Assembly: GCA_023150215.1 (NCBI GenBank) | Contig: JAKLLJ010000039.1 | Location: 1 to 15,554, forward strand | Direction: 5' to 3' | Length of the DNA stretch: 15,554 bases | DNA from: Thauera sp. | GTDB lineage: Bacteria > Pseudomonadota > Gammaproteobacteria > Burkholderiales > Rhodocyclaceae | Shown here: positions 7,688-15,163 of the stretch, piece by piece | How the letters are laid out: every line of letters begins with the position of its first letter | Position numbering within the stretch: position 1 is the stretch's first letter | Program-made: the position numbers and the translations under genes | The notes under the pieces: model-generated | The model's input: the letters and a program-made list of their open reading frames with translations, nothing else | What the model was told of the DNA's origin: nothing | Databases searched by the model: none

Positions 7688-10657
7688 ATGGCAGATCCTG
7701 CGCTCATGAACCACGTCCCGACCCGCCTCTTCGCGTCGCCGCCCTCGCGCCGCGCGCTGTTGCGCTTTGCCTTCCCGCTGTTCGCGCTCACGCTGCTGAT
7801 CGCGGCGGTCAGTGCCTTTGGCTACCGCTCGCTGAGCGAGGAAATCCGCCGCGAGACGCATCGCACGCTGGCGGTCATCGCCGAACAGAAGCGCCAGCAG
7901 ATCGAGGGCTGGCTGGGTGAGGCGCGGGTGGATGCGGAAATGTATTTTTCCGGCCATTCCCAGCTCGAAGCCGTGTTCGAGCACTGGCTCGCTGGCGGTC
8001 GTCGCGACCAGGCCGCTTTCCAGCGCATGCGTGCCCTGGTCGAGGAGCTCGCCCGCCTGCGCGGCTGGCAGGGGCTGGCCTTGGTCGATATGGGCGGCAC
8101 GCCCGCGCTGACGGTCGGTGCGCCGGACCTTTCCGTACACGCCGAGCTGATCGCCGACGTGCTGCGCCGGCCGCGGGTGGAACTGGTCGACCTGCACGCC
8201 GATGCAAAGGGCCGGGTCCACTACGGCGTGCTGGCGCCGGTCGGCTCCCCGGTGCGGGGCGTGGCCTATCTCACCTGGCAGGCCGAGGTCGAGCTGTATC
8301 CGATGGTCGAGGCCTGGCCGGTCCCCACCCGCAGCGCCGAGACCTACCTCGTGCGCCGTGACGAGCAGGGCGTGCGCTTCCTGACCCCGCTGCGCCACCA
8401 CGAAGCGGCCGCGCTCAGCCTGACCCGCCCGCTCGATACCCCCGATCTGCCCGCCGCGCGCGCCGTGCTCGGCGAGCGCGGCATTCTCGCCGGCGGGCGC
8501 GATTACCGCGGCGTGCCCGTGCTGGCCTACGCAGCCGCGGTGGCGGGAACGCCCTGGCTGATGCTCGCCGAGATCGACGAGCGCGAGGCCTACACCGGCA
8601 TCCGCACGCTGACCTGGGGCATGGGCGTGGTGCTGGGCCTCGGCCTGCTGCTCGTGTATTCGGCTGGCTACCTGATGTGGCGACGCGACCGCGAGCAGCA
8701 GGCGCTCAACGCGCTGCAGGCGCGACAGGCGGCCGAGGCGCGCTTTCGGGTGATCTTCGAGCAGGCGCCGCTCGGCGTGGTGCTGCTCGACCCGGAGAGC
8801 GGGCTCATCACCGAGGCCAACACGCGCTTCGGCGAGATCGTCGGGCGCCCGGCCGATACCCTGGTCGGCGTCGATCCGATCCTGCTCACGCATTCCGACG
8901 ATGTGGCGGAAAGCCGTGCCCAGCTCGATCGTCTGAATGCCGGGCGGACCGCCGGCTACCGGCTCAACAAGCGATATCTGCGCCCCGACGGTAGCTCGGT
9001 GTGGGTCAGCCTCGCGTTCGCGCCGGTGCAGGTGGCGTCGGAGGACGCGCCGCGCCACCTCGGCATCGTCGAGGACATCTCGGCGCGCATCGAGATGGAG
9101 GCGCGCCTGCGCCAGGCCTCGGCCGACGCTGCCGCCGCCAACGCCGCCAAGAGCGAGTTCCTCGCCCATATGAGCCACGAGATCCGCACACCGATGAACG
9201 CCGTGCTCGGCCTCGCCCAGGTGCTGGAGCGCGAACCGCTCGCGCCCAACCAGCGCGACATGGTCGGACGCATCCGCACGGCGGGCCAGTCCTTGCTCGC
9301 CATCCTCGACGACGTGCTCGACCTGTCCAAGATCGAGGCCGGCCAGTTGCGCCTCGAGCCACGGCCCTTCGACCTCGCGGTGCTGCTCGCCAATGTCGAC
9401 AGCCTGATGGGGCAGGTCGCGCACGGCAAGGGGCTCGCGCTGCGCGTCGAACCGCCTGCGCTGCCGCCCGGGCAGCTGCGCGGCGACGGCCTGCGCATCG
9501 AGCAGATCCTGCTCAATCTCGTCGGCAATGCGATCAAGTTCACCGAGCGCGGCGAGGTGGCGGTGCGCGTGCGTGCCGACGAGCTCACCGATGCGAGCCT
9601 GCGCCTGCATGCCGAGGTGCGCGACACCGGCATCGGCATTGCGGCCGATGCGCTGGCGCGGCTGTTCACCCCGTTTACTCAGGCCGACGCCGGTGTCAGC
9701 CGCCGCTTTGGCGGCACCGGGCTGGGTCTGTCGATCTGCAAGCGCCTGGTCGAACTGATGGGCGGCACGATCGGAGCCGAGAGCGAGCCGGGGCTGGGGA
9801 GCCGCTTCTGGTTCGAGCTGCCGCTCGAGCGCGTGGCCGCGGCCGACGCCGTGCCTGCGCTGCCGGTGGCGATGGCGAAGGCGACGGGGCCGCGGCTGAG
9901 TGGCGCGCATGTGCTGGTGGTCGACGACAGCGCGATGAACCGTGACCTGGTCGAACGGGCGCTGGCGCTGGAGGGTGCCACCGCGACGCTGGCGGCGGAT
10001 GGCCGGCAGGCGCTGGAGCGTCTGAAAGGCGGCGCGCAGGCCTTCGATGCGGTGCTGATGGACGTGCAGATGCCGGTGCTCGACGGGCTGAGCGCCACCC
10101 GCAGCATCCGCGGTGAACTCGGTCTGAGCGCGCTGCCGGTGATCGCCTTCACCGCCGGTGTGCGCGCTGAGCAGCAGGCGGCCGCGCGCGCCGCCGGCGC
10201 CGACGACGTGCTGCCCAAGCCGATGGACCTGGAGCAGCTGACGCAGGTGCTGTTGCGCTGGATCGGGCCGCGCCCGCTGGCCGCGGAGGCCGCCGCGGTC
10301 GCGCCCGCCGGCGACGACTTTCCCGTGCTCCCCGGTATCGACCGCGCGCGCGCGCTGCAGCGCCTCGGTAAGGACCGCGGCATGTTCCTCGGCCTGCTCG
10401 AGATGTTCATCGAGGACAACGCCGGTGCCGCCGGGCAAGCCCGCGCCTTCCTCGCCGCCGGCGACCGGGAAGCCGCGGCCCGCCGCATGCACACCCTGCG
10501 CAGCAACGCGGGCTTCATCTGCGCGCTCGAGATCATGGAGGCCGCCGGTGCGCTCGAGCACGCGATCGAGCGCGGGGAGCCCGGTGTGCACGAGGCCCTC
10601 GACGGGCTCGAGGCACGCATCCTGGCGATCGTGAGCGCGGCGCGCGCGCTGTCCTGA
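7688..10657 (+). CDS. hybrid sensor histidine kinase (Cache-like sensor, PAS, HisKA, HATPase, REC, HPt)
   Basis: This 989-residue inner-membrane kinase has its first membrane helix near residues 25-45 and a periplasmic sensor of about 260 residues, Cache-like by layout. The second helix is at 308-330, followed by PAS (352-470) and HisKA with HMSHEIRTP and phospho-accepting H497. HATPase_c includes the N box with N614 and NAIKFTERG. A receiver domain spans about 738-860 (VLVVDDS, acceptor D792 in LMDVQMP, then KP at its end). A C-terminal HPt domain carries H935 in MHTLRSNAG. All phosphorelay residues are present. There is no DNA-binding or enzymatic output, so phosphate must go to a separate regulator not seen here. 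The start at 7688 gives the longest frame; ATG at 7706 also keeps the first helix, and neither has a good Shine-Dalgarno. The ligand cannot be told. The product resembles ArcB/BarA/TorS-type tripartite kinases in order only. Confidence 0.93.
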   Translation: MADPALMNHVPTRLFASPPSRRALLRFAFPLFALTLLIAAVSAFGYRSLSEEIRRETHRTLAVIAEQKRQQIEGWLGEARVDAEMYFSGHSQLEAVFEHWLAGGRRDQAAFQRMRALVEELARLRGWQGLALVDMGGTPALTVGAPDLSVHAELIADVLRRPRVELVDLHADAKGRVHYGVLAPVGSPVRGVAYLTWQAEVELYPMVEAWPVPTRSAETYLVRRDEQGVRFLTPLRHHEAAALSLTRPLDTPDLPAARAVLGERGILAGGRDYRGVPVLAYAAAVAGTPWLMLAEIDEREAYTGIRTLTWGMGVVLGLGLLLVYSAGYLMWRRDREQQALNALQARQAAEARFRVIFEQAPLGVVLLDPESGLITEANTRFGEIVGRPADTLVGVDPILLTHSDDVAESRAQLDRLNAGRTAGYRLNKRYLRPDGSSVWVSLAFAPVQVASEDAPRHLGIVEDISARIEMEARLRQASADAAAANAAKSEFLAHMSHEIRTPMNAVLGLAQVLEREPLAPNQRDMVGRIRTAGQSLLAILDDVLDLSKIEAGQLRLEPRPFDLAVLLANVDSLMGQVAHGKGLALRVEPPALPPGQLRGDGLRIEQILLNLVGNAIKFTERGEVAVRVRADELTDASLRLHAEVRDTGIGIAADALARLFTPFTQADAGVSRRFGGTGLGLSICKRLVELMGGTIGAESEPGLGSRFWFELPLERVAAADAVPALPVAMAKATGPRLSGAHVLVVDDSAMNRDLVERALALEGATATLAADGRQALERLKGGAQAFDAVLMDVQMPVLDGLSATRSIRGELGLSALPVIAFTAGVRAEQQAAARAAGADDVLPKPMDLEQLTQVLLRWIGPRPLAAEAAAVAPAGDDFPVLPGIDRARALQRLGKDRGMFLGLLEMFIEDNAGAAGQARAFLAAGDREAAARRMHTLRSNAGFICALEIMEAAGALEHAIERGEPGVHEALDGLEARILAIVSAARALS

Positions 10658-10674
10658 ACCGGCGTGCTGCGACA

Positions 10675-10703
10675 TGGACAGGTTCCAGGGACCTGCCTAT
10701 GCT
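10675..10703 (+). promoter_or_regulatory. sigma-70-like promoter for the SGNH-metacaspase gene
   Basis: TGGACA (10675-10680, 5 of 6 to TTGACA) and TATGCT (10698-10703, 4 of 6 to TATAAT) are separated by exactly 17 bases. A start of transcription near 10710 would leave a leader of about 27 bases. It lies in the 79-bp gap after the kinase stop and suggests the fusion gene can be expressed independently. It is the best-looking promoter in the window. Confidence 0.5.
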
Positions 10704-10725
10704 GAAGCGAATCCCGCCGCGCATC

Positions 10726-10730
10726 AGGAG
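10726..10730 (+). promoter_or_regulatory. ribosome binding site fixing the start of the SGNH-metacaspase gene
   Basis: AGGAG is 6 bases upstream of the ATG at 10737. An in-frame ATG at 10674 would overlap the promoter -35 and has no such site, so 10737 is preferred. Confidence 0.8.
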
Positions 10731-10736
10731 AACGCC

Positions 10737-12602
10737 ATGACCGCTCCGCGCATCACCCCAGCCGAGCTCAATCGCAAGCTCGCCGATCTCTCCGTCTCCG
10801 AGAGTGATTTGGCGATGTATTTCGTCACCGACGACGAGAACTCCGGGCTGTTCAACCCGAAGCTGCAGCTCAACCCGGAAACCGTCGAACTCCCGGCTGA
10901 TCCGCTTGCCGCGCGCGCGCGCAGCGAGGCGGCGATGAACTTCGCCAACGGTATCGCGCGCATGCGCCGCCGCATCCGCTTCGACCGCATGCTGGCCGAT
11001 GGCTACGAGGGGCCAGTGCTGGTCTCCGAGGGCGACTCCTGGTTCCAGTACCCGATCAAGCTCGAGGACACGATCGACCATCTGTACGCGAAGGGCTTCG
11101 CCGTGCGCAGCCTCGACGCCGCCGGCGACACGCTGGACAACATGCTCAAGGACCACGAGTACGTCGATGCGATCGTCGAGGCGAAGGCTTCGATCTTCCT
11201 GCTCTCGGCCGGTGGCAATGACGCGCTCGGTGGCGGCAACTTGCGCGCCCACCTGCGCGATTTCGATCCCGCGCTGTCGCCGGCAGCGCATGTGCTGCCG
11301 AGCTTCGAGCAACTGCTCGACCACGCCCTGGCGATGTACGAGCGCGTGCTGCGTGATGTCGAGGCGCTGCCTGGGGTGGTGACGGTCTGTCACGGCTATG
11401 ACTATGTGATTCCCAACGCCGGCAAGTGGCTGGGCAAGCCGATGATCTCGCGCGGCATCGAGGACGGCGCGGTGCAACGCGCCATCGCGGCGCACATGAT
11501 CGACCGCTTCAACGAGCGCCTGCGCCAGCTCGTGGTCCACTTTGGTGCGCGCGCGATCCATGTCGATGTGCGCGGCGCAGTGGGCAACACGCTCAGCGTC
11601 TGGCACGACGAACTGCATCCGAAGAGCCCTGGCTACGGGCGTGTCGCCGAGCGTTTCGAGAAGGCGATCCAGGCCGTCGCCGGCCGCACGCCGGCGCCGC
11701 GCACGCGCGGCACGGGCAAGAAGGCGGCGAAGGCTACCGTCAAGGCCGCTGCGCCCGCGCGTCGCGGCTGGTCGGTGCACGTCGGCCTCAACAAGGTCGA
11801 CGCGACGCACTATGGCGGCGACGCCGAACTCTTCGGCTGCCATTTCGACGCCGAGGACATGGAGCGCATCGCTGCCGAGCGCGGCTTCGAGAAGCGCACC
11901 GTGCTGCTCGACGAGCAGGCCACCCGTGATGCGGTGAAGACTGCGGTCGCTGCGGCCGCTGCCCGGCTCAAGGCGGGCGACGCGTTCATGCTCACCTATG
12001 CCGGCCACGGCAGCCAGGTGCCGGACTTCAATGCCGATGAAGATGACGGCGCCGACGAGACGCTGTGCCTTTACGACGGCATGCTGATCGACGACGAGAT
12101 CTACGAGTTGTGGTCGAAGTTCGCCGACGACGTGCGCATCGTGATGATCTCGGACAGTTGCCACAGCGGCACGGTGTCGCGCGCCGCGCGCACCGTCCAG
12201 CCGATCGCAGCCGATGGCCCGCCTGCCGTGCGCACGCGCCTGCTGCCGCTCGCGCTGGCGATGAAGGCCTTTCGCACTCATCGCGACTTCTACACCGCGC
12301 TCGGCCGCCAGCACCGCGGCCCGGACGAGCGCGTGCTGACCCGCGAGCTCGACATGCCGCTGCGCTGTCCGGTGCTGCTGGTCGCCGGTTGCCAGGACAA
12401 CCAGGAGTCGCAGGACGGCGTTGGCAATGGCCGCTTCACCCAGGAGTTGCTGCGGGTGTGGGACGAGGGGCGTTTCGAGGGTGACTGGACGACGCTGGCC
12501 AACCGCATCGTCGCCAACATGCCGCCCAACCAGACCCCGCGCCTGACCCTGATCGGGCGCAACCCGGAGGTGCTGGCCGCAAGCATGCCGTTCTCCGTGT
12601 GA
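10737..12602 (+). CDS. SGNH/GDSL hydrolase - metacaspase-like protease fusion protein
   Basis: This 621-residue, apparently cytoplasmic protein (no signal peptide or membrane helix) has two enzyme domains. Residues about 92-315 are SGNH-hydrolase-like. They carry GDSW (99-102) with nucleophile S101, the GGND block (159-162) with N161, and DELHP (291-295) with D291 and H294, so the Ser-His-Asp triad is complete. Residues about 345-600 are a caspase-fold C14 domain of metacaspase/orthocaspase type: HVGLNKVD start, catalytic H424 in YAGHGSQV, an acidic loop DEDDGADETLCLYDG (436-450), and catalytic C475 in DSCHSG. The linker (317-343) is rich in Lys, Arg, Ala and Pro. Metacaspases cut after Arg or Lys, so self-cleavage there is conceivable. 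The first ~90 residues match nothing I recognise. Substrates of both domains are unknown. The gene has its own promoter-like sequence and is followed by REP elements. Confidence 0.9.
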   Translation: MTAPRITPAELNRKLADLSVSESDLAMYFVTDDENSGLFNPKLQLNPETVELPADPLAARARSEAAMNFANGIARMRRRIRFDRMLADGYEGPVLVSEGDSWFQYPIKLEDTIDHLYAKGFAVRSLDAAGDTLDNMLKDHEYVDAIVEAKASIFLLSAGGNDALGGGNLRAHLRDFDPALSPAAHVLPSFEQLLDHALAMYERVLRDVEALPGVVTVCHGYDYVIPNAGKWLGKPMISRGIEDGAVQRAIAAHMIDRFNERLRQLVVHFGARAIHVDVRGAVGNTLSVWHDELHPKSPGYGRVAERFEKAIQAVAGRTPAPRTRGTGKKAAKATVKAAAPARRGWSVHVGLNKVDATHYGGDAELFGCHFDAEDMERIAAERGFEKRTVLLDEQATRDAVKTAVAAAAARLKAGDAFMLTYAGHGSQVPDFNADEDDGADETLCLYDGMLIDDEIYELWSKFADDVRIVMISDSCHSGTVSRAARTVQPIAADGPPAVRTRLLPLALAMKAFRTHRDFYTALGRQHRGPDERVLTRELDMPLRCPVLLVAGCQDNQESQDGVGNGRFTQELLRVWDEGRFEGDWTTLANRIVANMPPNQTPRLTLIGRNPEVLAASMPFSV

Positions 12603-12677
12603 AGTCCCGCATGCCGTTTCCGTGCCGCCGGGGTGCCGCCCGCCTTTCCGTGACGCCCGCAAGCGGTGCAGTTCGCG

Positions 12678-12701
12678 TTCGCGACTTCCGCCGCTCCTAC
12701 A
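12678..12701 (-). repeat. REP-like palindromic element, copy 1
   Basis: Read on the minus strand this 24-base unit begins TGTAGGAGCG and ends CGCGAA, the conserved ends of GTAG-type REP elements. The interior GCGGC-GGAA-GTCGC forms a 5-bp stem with one G-U pair. Its TGTAGG end faces that of copy 2, 23 bases away. Confidence 0.75.
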
Positions 12702-12724
12702 TGGCCCACTGTGCTTGAGCGCGC

Positions 12725-12748
12725 TGTAGGAGCGCCGGCAGGCGCGAA
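12725..12748 (+). repeat. REP-like palindromic element, copy 2
   Basis: This unit shares the TGTAGGAGCG head and GCGCGAA tail but has a different interior, GCGCC-GGCA-GGCGC, a perfect 5-bp stem. The stem sequence differs from copies 1 and 3 while pairing is kept, which points to selection on structure. Confidence 0.75.
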
Positions 12749-12795
12749 TCCGCTAAGAACCTTCGCCACCCGCGTCGATCGGCGGCACGGCCATA

Positions 12796-12819
12796 TTCGC
12801 GGCTTCCGCCGCTCCTACA
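12796..12819 (-). repeat. REP-like palindromic element, copy 3
   Basis: On the minus strand this unit differs from copy 1 by a single base, which turns the G-U pair into G-C (GCGGC-GGAA-GCCGC). Its CGCGAA tail faces that of copy 2 across 47 bases, giving an alternating -,+,- cluster in the gap between two convergent genes. The cluster ends 14 bp short of the exporter stop. REP elements in such gaps often act as bidirectional terminators or mRNA end stabilisers. Confidence 0.75.
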
Positions 12820-12833
12820 CGAGCCGCCAACCC

Positions 12834-14048
12834 TCATGCCGATGGCCGTGCGCGCCTGCCCAGGGGTCCGAGGCACCACGCTGCCAGGCTGAACAGCATG
12901 CCGGCGGCGACGGTGAGGCCGAGCGCTGCCGTGCCGTGTTGCACGCCGTGGCCGACCAGCATGCCGGCACCGGCGCCCAGGCCCATCTGCACGAAGCCCA
13001 TCAGCGAGGCGGCGGCGCCGGCCATCTTCGGGTAGCCGGCCAGCCCGAGCGCGGTGGCGTTGGGCAGGATGAGGCCGATCGCCGTGCTGACGCCCCACAT
13101 CGGCAGCATCACCGCCACCGCATGATTCGGCCCCGTCAGCGCGAGGAGGGCAAGCACGACGCCGCACAGCGCGCCGAGCCACACACCACGGTGGATCAGG
13201 CGCGCCGGCCCGAGGCGGCGCGACAGCCGGCCCGACAGCGTGGAGCCGATCATGAAGCCGGTGACGTTGAGGCCGAAGGCCAGGCCCATTTGCTGCGGCG
13301 ACATGCCGAAATGCTCGATGAACACGAAGGGCGAGCCCGAGATGAAGGCGAACAAGGCCGCGAAGGCGCCGCAGCCGATCAGCAGCGCGCTGCGATACGC
13401 AGGGTCGGCGAGCAGGGCACGGTAGTTCGCCAGCATGCGCCGCGGACGCAGTGCGTCCGCGTCCGGGTGGCGGTTGGTTTCCTTCAGCCACCACCATACC
13501 GCGAGCACCAGCACGCCTGCGTAGAGGGCGAGCGCGACGAAGGTCGCGCGCCAGCCCCAGGCGGCGGTCAGCCAGCCGCCGAACAGTGGCGCGAGCAGTG
13601 GGGCGAGTGCGGTCGCGGTGGATACGTGCGACAGCATCCGTGCCGACTCGGCCGGCCCGTAGAGGTCGCGCACCACCGCCCGCCCGAGCACAGGGCCAAC
13701 ACAGGCGCCGAAGGCTTGCGCCAGACGTGCCGCCACCAGGATGGCGAGCGAGTCCGCAAGGACGCATACCGCCGACGAAAGCAGGAAGACCAGCATCCCC
13801 CACAGCATGACCGGCCGCCGTCCGAACCGGTCCGAGAGCGGGCCGACCAGCAACTGGCCGGCGCCGAATCCGAGCAGATAGATCGACAGCGTGAGTTGCA
13901 CGCCGGCACTGTCGGTGTGCAAGGCGCGCGCGATCGCCGGCAGCGCAGGGAGATAGAAGTCGGTGGACAGCGGCCCGAGCGAGGTCAGCGCGACCACCAG
14001 CAGGGCGAGGACGGCAGAAGGCGTCACCGGCAGGCCGACCCGGCTCAT
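12834..14048 (-). CDS. Bcr/CflA-type drug resistance MFS transporter
   Basis: This 404-residue inner-membrane protein has the 12-helix layout of the major facilitator superfamily and the Bcr/CflA drug:H+ antiporter subgroup. The first helix includes the subgroup-like PLSTDFYLPALP (26-37). MFS motif A reads GPLSDRFGRRPV (69-80), and RLAQAFGACVGPVLGRAVVRDL follows in helix 4 and the next loop, as in Bcr. The expected function is proton-driven export of drugs or small metabolites; some relatives export sulfonamides, bicyclomycin or cysteine. The ATG comes 3 bases after the stop of the ankyrin gene, so the two are almost surely translated in series. The substrate cannot be inferred from sequence. 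Confidence 0.88.
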   Translation of the reverse strand: MSRVGLPVTPSAVLALLVVALTSLGPLSTDFYLPALPAIARALHTDSAGVQLTLSIYLLGFGAGQLLVGPLSDRFGRRPVMLWGMLVFLLSSAVCVLADSLAILVAARLAQAFGACVGPVLGRAVVRDLYGPAESARMLSHVSTATALAPLLAPLFGGWLTAAWGWRATFVALALYAGVLVLAVWWWLKETNRHPDADALRPRRMLANYRALLADPAYRSALLIGCGAFAALFAFISGSPFVFIEHFGMSPQQMGLAFGLNVTGFMIGSTLSGRLSRRLGPARLIHRGVWLGALCGVVLALLALTGPNHAVAVMLPMWGVSTAIGLILPNATALGLAGYPKMAGAAASLMGFVQMGLGAGAGMLVGHGVQHGTAALGLTVAAGMLFSLAAWCLGPLGRRARPSA

Positions 14049-14051
14049 CGC

Positions 14052-15050
14052 TCAGTAGATCGTTCCGGTGAGCGGCGGGGGTTCGTTGCGCTGGATCGGC
14101 GCGTCACCGCGTGCCTCCATGCGTGCGGCGATCGCGATCCGTTCGCGGATGCGCAGATCCTTGGCGCGCGCCGCGATCTCCACCAGCGTGGCGCCGCTCT
14201 TCATCGTCGCCTCGGTCGAGGCGCCGGCGTCGAGCAGGGCATTGATCACATCCCAGTGGCCGTTGGCGACTGCCTTGAGCAGCGGCGTGGAGCCGTCGGC
14301 CGCGGCGAGGTTGACCCACGCCCTGCGCTCGATGAGCTGCTTGACCACGCCGAGGTGGCCGCGCGCGGCGGCCTGCAGCAGCGGCGTGATGCCGGCGTTG
14401 CTGGTCGCATTGACGTCGGCCTGGCGGCGCAACAGCACGGAGCACACTTGCTGGTAGCCGTTCAGCGAGGCCCAGTGCAGGGGCGTGTAGCCGTCGGAGT
14501 CGTGCGCATCGACGCTGGCGCCGAGCCTGACCAGCTCGAGCGCGAGCGCTTCGCGGCCGTGGAAGCACGCGATCATCAGCGGCGTCCATTGGCGTGCGTC
14601 GCGGCTGTCGATGTCGAAGCCGGCGTGCAGGAAGAGCGCGCACAGTTTTTGGTCGCCGGCCTCGATCGCACGCACGAACTGGCCCATGGTGAGCGGGATG
14701 TCGCGGCGCTCGAGCTCGGCAACCGCGCGCTCGTAATCCCAGGCGTTATCCACCGGGCCGGTAGTCGTTTGAGGCGCCTCCTGCGGACCTGGGCGGATCG
14801 GGCCGTTGATGTCGTAGGCCATGCTCAGATACACGATCTCGGCCCCGACGTCGGACGGAAAGCCGCGTCGGTTCGGCCGCTTGGAGACCATCAGCTCGGT
14901 GAAGTAGTCGCCGAGTGCGTCTTTGTCGTCCCAAAGTTCGGCGATGCGGTGGGCGACATGCGGGAAACCCTCCGCCAGCTTGCGCGGATAGCGGCTCGCG
15001 TAGGGGGTCTCCAGCAGAAATGACAGGGGAGATTGTGCGTCGTTCGTCAT
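14052..15050 (-). CDS. ankyrin-repeat protein with an uncharacterised N-terminal domain
   Basis: This is a 332-residue soluble protein. Residues about 120-295 hold five ankyrin-type repeats: clear units start near DARQWTPLMIACFHG (151-165), DGYTPLHWASLNG (187-199), AGITPLLQAAARG (219-231) and DGSTPLLKAVANG (252-264), with a degenerate first repeat around 120-150. Ankyrin repeats bind partner proteins. The first ~100 residues form a separate domain with patterns LLETPYASRYPRKLAE, IAELWDD, LMVSKRPNRRGFPSDV and EIVYLSMAYDI that I do not assign to a named family. The C terminus is a Pro-rich tail. There is no signal peptide or membrane segment. It heads a pair with the exporter gene. The start ATG has no nearby Shine-Dalgarno sequence, but see the hairpin noted upstream. 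Confidence 0.85.
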   Translation of the reverse strand: MTNDAQSPLSFLLETPYASRYPRKLAEGFPHVAHRIAELWDDKDALGDYFTELMVSKRPNRRGFPSDVGAEIVYLSMAYDINGPIRPGPQEAPQTTTGPVDNAWDYERAVAELERRDIPLTMGQFVRAIEAGDQKLCALFLHAGFDIDSRDARQWTPLMIACFHGREALALELVRLGASVDAHDSDGYTPLHWASLNGYQQVCSVLLRRQADVNATSNAGITPLLQAAARGHLGVVKQLIERRAWVNLAAADGSTPLLKAVANGHWDVINALLDAGASTEATMKSGATLVEIAARAKDLRIRERIAIAARMEARGDAPIQRNEPPPLTGTIY

Positions 15051-15059
15051 GGGTGCTCG

Positions 15060-15083
15060 GGGTGCGCTTGCACCCGTCCTCCT
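15060..15083 (-). promoter_or_regulatory. AGGAGG plus hairpin in the leader of the ankyrin gene
   Basis: On the minus strand AGGAGG (15078-15083) lies 27 bases upstream of the ATG at 15050, too far for direct use. Between them GGGTGC-AAGC-GCACCC (15060-15075) forms a perfect 6-bp hairpin. When folded it reduces the effective spacing to about 11 bases, close to functional range. No in-frame start codon lies nearer to AGGAGG. Confidence 0.4.
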
Positions 15084-15163
15084 CGAGAGGCGTTGGTTAC
15101 ATCTGCTCCATAAATACTAGCCCAGCAATCCGATGCCGGTCCAAGCCCATGCAGGCCGCGGCG

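Noticed and set aside
7511..10675. A 1054-codon open frame on the minus strand opposite the kinase gene
   Set aside because: It lies entirely opposite a gene with clear kinase domains. Its composition (His, Arg, Gln, Ala-rich, no motifs) is typical of antisense frames in GC-rich DNA.
10674..10736. Earlier ATG for the SGNH-metacaspase gene
   Set aside because: It overlaps the -35 hexamer of the likely promoter and has no ribosome binding site, while ATG 10737 has AGGAG at good spacing.
10533..12662. A 709-codon minus-strand open frame opposite the SGNH-metacaspase gene
   Set aside because: It is antisense to a gene with two complete sets of catalytic motifs and shows no family signature itself.
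12678..12819. CRISPR array
   Set aside because: The three repeats are in alternating orientation with unequal spacing (23 and 47 bases), and they are palindromic REP-type units.
12666..15023. A 785-codon plus-strand open frame opposite the exporter and ankyrin genes
   Set aside because: Low-complexity Arg/Gln/His-rich translation without motifs, antisense to two well-supported genes.
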